Shown here: in pieces, positions 6,733-10,169 of the stretch
Layout of the letters: every line of letters begins with the position of its first letter
Numbering within the stretch: the stretch's first letter is position 1
Assembly: GCA_964388085.1 (NCBI GenBank)
Contig: CAYLZW010000216.1
Coordinates: forward strand, 1 to 10,169
Length of the DNA stretch: 10,169 bases
Direction: 5' to 3'
Source: CAYLZW01 sp964388085
Lineage (GTDB): Bacteria > Myxococcota > UBA727 > CAYLZW01
The notes under the pieces: model-generated
Seen by the model: only the letters and a program-made list of their open reading frames with translations
The model's database searches: none
Told to the model about the DNA's origin: nothing
Program-made: the position numbers and the translations under genes

Positions 6733-7158
6733 TTACCGCCGAGGGCGGGCTGTTGCGAATCGTGACAGCGCGGCCTCGCGCACCTCGACGACCTTCGGCC
6801 CCCGCGTCGTCACGATGACCCACGCGACACCGGGCCAGAGCGGCTCTCCGTCCGCCAGCGCGCCCGCTCGATCCTGCGCCGACAACGTCGCCTCCCCGTC
6901 GGGGTGGGAGTGAAAGAACGCGCGCACCATCCGGCCGCGCGCCTCCAGCTCCCGGAGGACGGTCAGGTGCTCGCGATCGTCGAAGGCAAATCCGCGTCGC
7001 GGCTCCGGATGCACGTTCGCCAGCGGCCGCACCTCCGTGACGACGTCAGGCGCGTCTTTGAGGGCGACGCAGACGCCGCAGGCCTCTTCAGGGTAGGCGG
7101 AAGAGACCGCCGCGCGGAGCACCTGCATGGCGCGCTCGTCGAAGCGCAGCGTCCTCAT
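6733..7158 (-). CDS. JAMM/Mov34 (MPN) zinc metallopeptidase, bacterial Mec-like
   Basis: This compact 141-residue protein spans a single MPN/JAB domain with an intact JAMM signature. It has the acidic residue in YPEEACG (22-28), then HSHPDGEATLSAQD (83-96), giving His83 and His85 as zinc ligands, Ser93 and the ligand Asp96 at canonical spacing. Stand-alone bacterial members cleave after the C-terminal Gly-Gly of small ubiquitin-like sulfur carriers; for example, mycobacterial Mec releases cysteine from CysO. The gene begins with an ATG that overlaps the upstream MoeB/ThiF stop as ATGA, so translation is probably coupled and the two proteins are likely produced together. That pairing supports a role in processing or recycling a ThiS/MoaD/CysO-type carrier, although none is encoded in this window. 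It has no signal peptide, so it should be cytoplasmic. The fold and active site are firm; the substrate is inference. Confidence 0.93.
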   Translation of the reverse strand: MRTLRFDERAMQVLRAAVSSAYPEEACGVCVALKDAPDVVTEVRPLANVHPEPRRGFAFDDREHLTVLRELEARGRMVRAFFHSHPDGEATLSAQDRAGALADGEPLWPGVAWVIVTTRGPKVVEVREAALSRFATARPRR

Positions 7159-7967
7159 CGCGGCCGGCGCGGTTGGTAGTCGGCCGGCGTGCGCGCGTCG
7201 ACCTCGGGCTCGTCGCCGCAGGCCGCACAGTCGGGCCGCCTGGGAAAGCGCAGGGTGCGGACGCTCGGCTCGAGCGCGTCGACGGTCAGAAAGCGCCCGC
7301 CGACCGCGCCCGCCATGCGCGCGACCCACTTCACGACCTCGAGCGCCATCAGGCTGCCGACGAGGGAAACCGTACCGCCGAGGACGCCCGCCTCCTGGCA
7401 GCTCGGCACCGTTCCCGGCGGCGGGACGTCTTCGAACAAGCAGCGCAGGCACGGGCCCGCCGCCCCCGGCACGAGCAGCACCTGCCCGGAGAAGGCCGTG
7501 GCGGCGCCGTGCACGAGGGGCACGTCCTCGAGCACGCAGGCGTCGTTCAACAGAAACTTGCCGGGGAGCCCGTCGGTGCAGTCCACCACCACGTCGTGCG
7601 CCCGCACCTGCTCGCGCGCGTTAGCGACGCCGAGCCGCTCGACGAGCGCGGACACCTGGAGCCCGTCGTCAAGCTCCCGCACCCACTCGGCGGCGCGCTC
7701 GGCCTTCTTGCGGCCGATGTCGATGCTGCGGTGCAGCACCTGGCGGTTCAGGTTCGACAGCTCTACCTGGTCGTCGTCGCAGAGCGTGATGTGACCGACG
7801 CCGGAGGCGGCCAGGTACTGGATCGCCGGCGCCCCGAGGCCGCCGCAGCCCACGACGAGGAGCCGCGCGTTCGCGAGCCGAGCCTGTCCCTCGGCGCCAA
7901 TCTCCGAGAGGAGCAGTTGGCGGCCGTGTCGTTCGGCGCGGGCGCGGGGATCGGCGAGTGAGGACAT
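7155..7967 (-). CDS. MoeB/ThiF/HesA-type adenylyltransferase (E1-like)
   Basis: This 270-residue cytoplasmic enzyme of the E1 superfamily activates the C-terminal glycine of a small sulfur carrier (MoaD, ThiS or CysO type) by adenylation with ATP. It has the family opening RHGRQLLLSEIG (13-24) and the nucleotide loop GCGGLGAP (40-47). Then come the acidic DDD at 64-66, SNLNRQVLH (71-79), basic RKK (86-88) and DCTDG (129-133). PSCQEAGVLGG (188-198) holds Cys190 at the position of the ThiF/MoeB catalytic-loop cysteine. The structural zinc tetrad is CLRC (173-176) with CAAC (247-250). The length matches MoeB/ThiF; there is no C-terminal rhodanese domain as in MOCS3-type proteins. MoeB and ThiF cannot be separated reliably from sequence alone. 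The ATG start has AGGA nine bases upstream. It is the first gene of the minus-strand group and overlaps the JAMM gene by four bases. Confidence 0.93.
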   Translation of the reverse strand: MSSLADPRARAERHGRQLLLSEIGAEGQARLANARLLVVGCGGLGAPAIQYLAASGVGHITLCDDDQVELSNLNRQVLHRSIDIGRKKAERAAEWVRELDDGLQVSALVERLGVANAREQVRAHDVVVDCTDGLPGKFLLNDACVLEDVPLVHGAATAFSGQVLLVPGAAGPCLRCLFEDVPPPGTVPSCQEAGVLGGTVSLVGSLMALEVVKWVARMAGAVGGRFLTVDALEPSVRTLRFPRRPDCAACGDEPEVDARTPADYQPRRPR

Positions 7968-8000
7968 GGTTGCTCATCCTATCTTCCGAGGGCGCCGACA

Positions 8001-8032
8001 GAAGCTCGCAGAGGGAGTCGGAAGCTCGGCAG
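8001..8032. repeat. Short direct repeat upstream of the E1-like gene
   Basis: GAAGCTCGCAG at 8001-8011 recurs as GAAGCTCGGCAG at 8021-8032, a period of 20 bp, between the E1-like gene start and repeat copy 2. Two binding sites on the same helix face are possible, but two units are weak evidence. Confidence 0.25.
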
Positions 8033-8215
8033 GGCTGTTGAAAAACGCTGCCTCGCTCGCCGCGCGGTGCGAAGCCCCCTGATACGAGCGCCGCCACGAA
8101 CCCGGAATCCGGCAACTCTCGTCGACAAAAGGCGCACGAGTCGATCCCATGGATGCGAAGAAGAGGCGCTCGTCAGGCTGCTGAAAACGTTCTGGTGGCG
8201 TATTTCACCAGCCTG
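8030..8215 (-). repeat. MITE-like repeat element, copy 2, diverged and inverted relative to copy 1
   Basis: Read on the minus strand, this segment aligns end to end with copy 1: a left end like CAGGCTGGTGAAATACG, the internal GTTTTCAGCAGCCTGACGAG, a core with GAGAGTTGCCGGATTC, and a right end GCAGCGTTTTTCAACAGCC. The ends carry several substitutions, so the terminal repeats are imperfect and no flanking duplication is visible (TTAA on one side, CCGA on the other). The internal hairpin (8174-8215) is retained but imperfect. It looks older or more decayed than copy 1. It lies between the E1-like gene and the FHA gene and encodes nothing itself. Confidence 0.82.
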
Positions 8216-8313
8216 TTAAGGCTGCCCGCTGGGCGTGCTATGTCTGGCGCCTTCGCGGGCCCTGTAAGGGGGAGGTCCCTCGCGGAGCGCTCACTCGAGC
8301 GCGCGGAGTTTCA

Positions 8314-9510
8314 ATGGCGGCGGTCGTGGTCGAGTTCGGTGGCAAAGAGGTGCTTCGCGTGCCCCTGAAGGGGCCGAGCATGGTCATCGGGCGTGATCCC
8401 GCCACGGACGTTCACCTCGACAACCGGGCGCTCTCCCGCCGCCACGCGCAGATCGAGAAGCGCGGCGCCGCCATCTGGGTGCGCGACCTCGGCAGCCAGA
8501 ACGGCACGTACGTCAACGGCGACCGCATCGGGGAGCCGCGTCCGCTGGCGGGCGGCGACGTCATCGAGGTGGGCCGCTACCGCGTGCTCCTCGAGGGCGT
8601 AGAGGAGGCGCGCGCGGACACCCCGGTGCTCACGCTCACGGGGCCCGAGGGCAAGCACCGCTTCGCCATGGTCGGGGACGAGATCATCATCGGCCGGGCG
8701 CCCTCCTGCGACATCGCCATCGGCCACAAGAGCATCTCCCGCCGTCACCTGCGCATCTCCGTCGAGCAGAGCACGTTCATCGCCGAGGACCTCGGCAGCC
8801 AGAACGGCACGCGCGTGCACGGCAAGCGCATCAACGGGCCGACGGCGTTTCGGCCGGGCGATCAGCTACAGATGAGCGAGTTCAGCATCGAGCTCGGCTT
8901 CCTCGATCAGAGCGGCGGCGCGCCGGCGCAGAGCGACGGCTCTCCGACGCTGGATCGCGCCAACAAGACCATGATGATCGACCGCTCGGAGCTCGCGAAG
9001 GCGGCCTACGTCGACGGTGACTTCGAGCGCATGCGCAGCTCGGCGGGGCGGCTCGCGCTCGGCCGCGCGGACGAGCCCGACACCGGCCGCGTGGGCGGCG
9101 GCAAGAACGGCCACCAGACCGGCGAGTACGACCTCGACGAGGACAGCGCCACGCGCGGCGTGCCGGACGGCGGCGCGGAGATCCTCGAGCGACGCACCAG
9201 CTCGAGGGGCTCGCGCGCGCCCTGGGTCACGCTGGCGCACCCGGACATCAAGGACAAAGAGCTGACGCTCGGCTCCGACGTGACGCTGGTCGCCGAGGAC
9301 GGCTCGACGCTGGACCACACGGACGGCCGCAGCTACGCGGATCAGGCCTACCTGGTGCTCACGCGCACGCCCTCCGGCGTCGTCGTCAGCGTCGCCGGCG
9401 ATCGCCGCTTGGTCACGGTCAACGGCAAGCCCTCGCTGTGCGCGCAGCTCGCCGAGGGAGACACCGTCGAGCTCGGCCTGCTCACCGCCATCTTCCACAA
9501 CGTGAACTGA
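8314..9510 (+). CDS. Twin-FHA-domain signalling protein with degenerate third FHA-like module
   Basis: This is a cytoplasmic 398-residue protein. FHA domain 1 (about 4-95) has GR at 26-27, SRRH at 41-44, NGT at 63-65 and NG at 68-69. FHA domain 2 (about 105-197) has GR at 127-128, SRRH at 142-145 and NGT at 164-166. Both keep the phosphothreonine-contacting residues and should bind phosphorylated partners. A polar linker (about 198-300) contains KTMMIDRSEL (218-227), where Thr219 and Ile222 fit an FHA-type pT-x-x-I ligand, and an acidic EYDLDEDSA segment. The C-terminus (about 302-398) looks like a third FHA fold by its ending (VTVNGKPSL, EGDTVELG) but lacks the GR and SRxH motifs. GGAG lies five bases before the ATG. 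The histidine-kinase gene follows after 3 bp. The 98 bp between repeat copy 2 and this gene hold the promoter region, in which I see no convincing boxes. A role as phospho-dependent adaptor is inferred. Confidence 0.93.
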   Translation: MAAVVVEFGGKEVLRVPLKGPSMVIGRDPATDVHLDNRALSRRHAQIEKRGAAIWVRDLGSQNGTYVNGDRIGEPRPLAGGDVIEVGRYRVLLEGVEEARADTPVLTLTGPEGKHRFAMVGDEIIIGRAPSCDIAIGHKSISRRHLRISVEQSTFIAEDLGSQNGTRVHGKRINGPTAFRPGDQLQMSEFSIELGFLDQSGGAPAQSDGSPTLDRANKTMMIDRSELAKAAYVDGDFERMRSSAGRLALGRADEPDTGRVGGGKNGHQTGEYDLDEDSATRGVPDGGAEILERRTSSRGSRAPWVTLAHPDIKDKELTLGSDVTLVAEDGSTLDHTDGRSYADQAYLVLTRTPSGVVVSVAGDRRLVTVNGKPSLCAQLAEGDTVELGLLTAIFHNVN

Positions 9511-9513
9511 CCC

Positions 9514-10169
9514 ATGGTGCGCTCGCCCCTCCCGGTCGTGCGCATCGATGCACGCGAGGCTCGGCGGCTCAAAGAGCGCTTTTTGACGCGCGCCGGGGCG
9601 GTCTTTCTCGCGCGCCTCGCGTTCTTGACGCTCGGCCTCGGCATCCTCGCCATCCCCGAGTGGCGCACGGCCTTCGCCGCCGACACGCCCCTCGCCTTCC
9701 CGCTCTACGCTTGCGCGATCGCCTACGCCATCGGCGCGCACTTCATGGCGCAGCACCCCCGGCACGGCCGCTGGGTGATGTTCCTGACGCTGAACCTCGA
9801 CCTCGTGCTGCTGCTGACCATCATCGCCAACACCGGCGGGCTGATGAGCCCGGTGATGGCGGCGCAGCTCTTGTTCACGCTCTTCTTCGCGCTGCTGTTT
9901 CCAAACCCCATCGCCATCGTGCCGCCGCTGTTGATGCTGCCCATCGTGGTGCGCCTCAGCCAGCTCGACGCCACGCGGCCGCCGTTCACCGTCGAGCTGT
10001 TGTTCCTGCTCTGGTACGCGGCGCTAAACGGCGTCATCGTGTACGTGACCGTGTACCTGACCGGCCGCGAAGAGCAGCAGAACCGCGAGATCCTCGAGCT
10101 CGAGGGAGAGCTGAAGAAGCTCGCCGTCGTCGAGGAGCGCAACCGCTTGGCGCGCGACATCCACGACGG
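9514..10169 (+). CDS. Membrane sensor histidine kinase of NarX/LytS-like HisKA_3 type, 3' end cut by window edge
   Basis: The visible part is 218 complete codons. After a short basic N-terminus there are about six hydrophobic segments (roughly 28-47, 59-79, 87-106, 113-131, 133-147, 160-182) and a Glu/Lys-rich helix at 185-208 that probably forms the coiled-coil signalling helix. It ends in VVEERNRLARDIHD, the dimerisation and phospho-acceptor motif of HisKA_3 kinases, with His217 as the acceptor. The ATP-binding HATPase domain should follow beyond base 10169. There is no separate periplasmic sensor domain, so the membrane bundle itself probably senses a signal. The start is the ATG at 9514; a GTG directly after it is also possible. 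The 3-bp gap to the FHA gene implies co-transcription and probable coupling, suggesting that the FHA protein and the kinase share a pathway. A NarL/FixJ-type response regulator is expected downstream but cannot be seen. Confidence 0.9.
   Translation, partial: MVRSPLPVVRIDAREARRLKERFLTRAGAVFLARLAFLTLGLGILAIPEWRTAFAADTPLAFPLYACAIAYAIGAHFMAQHPRHGRWVMFLTLNLDLVLLLTIIANTGGLMSPVMAAQLLFTLFFALLFPNPIAIVPPLLMLPIVVRLSQLDATRPPFTVELLFLLWYAALNGVIVYVTVYLTGREEQQNREILELEGELKKLAVVEERNRLARDIHD

Noticed and set aside
6733..7967. CBASS (Cap2/Cap3) or Bil-type ubiquitin-like antiphage system
   Set aside because: No CD-NTase, effector, E2 or ubiquitin-like gene is adjacent, and both proteins are small single-domain enzymes of MoeB and Mec size.
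8216..8261. Weak sigma-70-like promoter (TTAAGG with TATGTC at 17-bp spacing) before the FHA gene
   Set aside because: Only about half of each box matches consensus, which is expected by chance; not strong enough to annotate.
8153..8368. Small plus-strand frame starting inside repeat copy 2, similar to a frame opposite repeat copy 1
   Set aside because: The similarity comes entirely from the repeat DNA, and the frame overlaps the FHA gene start; no sign of a real peptide gene.
9723..10160. Minus-strand open frame at the right edge
   Set aside because: Antisense to the histidine kinase, whose membrane segments and RDIHD motif are clear.

Overview
The window is strongly GC-rich: most third codon positions are G or C, so long spurious open frames run antisense to nearly every gene. 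The gene content suggests a free-living member of the Myxococcota (former deltaproteobacteria), possibly near Bradymonadia or Sandaracinaceae. The clues are a surface lipoprotein with a Gly-Glu stalk and an Asp/Ala/Gly tail, a beta-propeller protein with a C-terminal domain I associate from memory with that group, a twin-FHA protein beside a NarX-type kinase, and a stand-alone exported ComEC-like hydrolase. This placement is inference from architecture; there is no rRNA or other marker gene here.

Layout. Bases 1-2694 (minus strand) hold a two-gene operon for exported proteins: a BNR/YCF48-type propeller protein, then 23 bp later a ComEA-like helix-hairpin-helix (HhH) protein that runs off the left edge. 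The two proteins share a related C-terminal region. Divergently, from 2764, lies an exported TIG plus metallo-beta-lactamase protein resembling the soluble C-terminal domain of ComEC. Its stop codon lies inside the left terminal repeat of a MITE-like element (4023-4214). A diverged, oppositely oriented copy sits at 8030-8215.

Between the two repeat copies is a block of four genes: a MATE transporter (+), then, convergent with it (-), a ZU5-like lipoprotein with a pure (Gly-Glu)14 tract, a JAMM/Mov34 metallopeptidase and a MoeB/ThiF-type E1-like enzyme. The last two overlap by ATGA and very probably act together on a small ubiquitin-like sulfur carrier encoded elsewhere. A hairpin spanning the MATE stop codon separates the convergent genes.

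From 8314 to the right edge (+) a twin-FHA protein is followed after 3 bp by a membrane histidine kinase, cut by the window edge just after its phospho-acceptor histidine.

The most noteworthy observations are the pair of inverted, structured repeat elements bracketing the four-gene block, the neighbouring ComEA-like and ComEC-like exported proteins, the domain shared by the two operon partners, and the E1/JAMM pair with no visible ubiquitin-like partner. I saw no CRISPR array, tRNA, rRNA, transposase gene or recognisable defence system.
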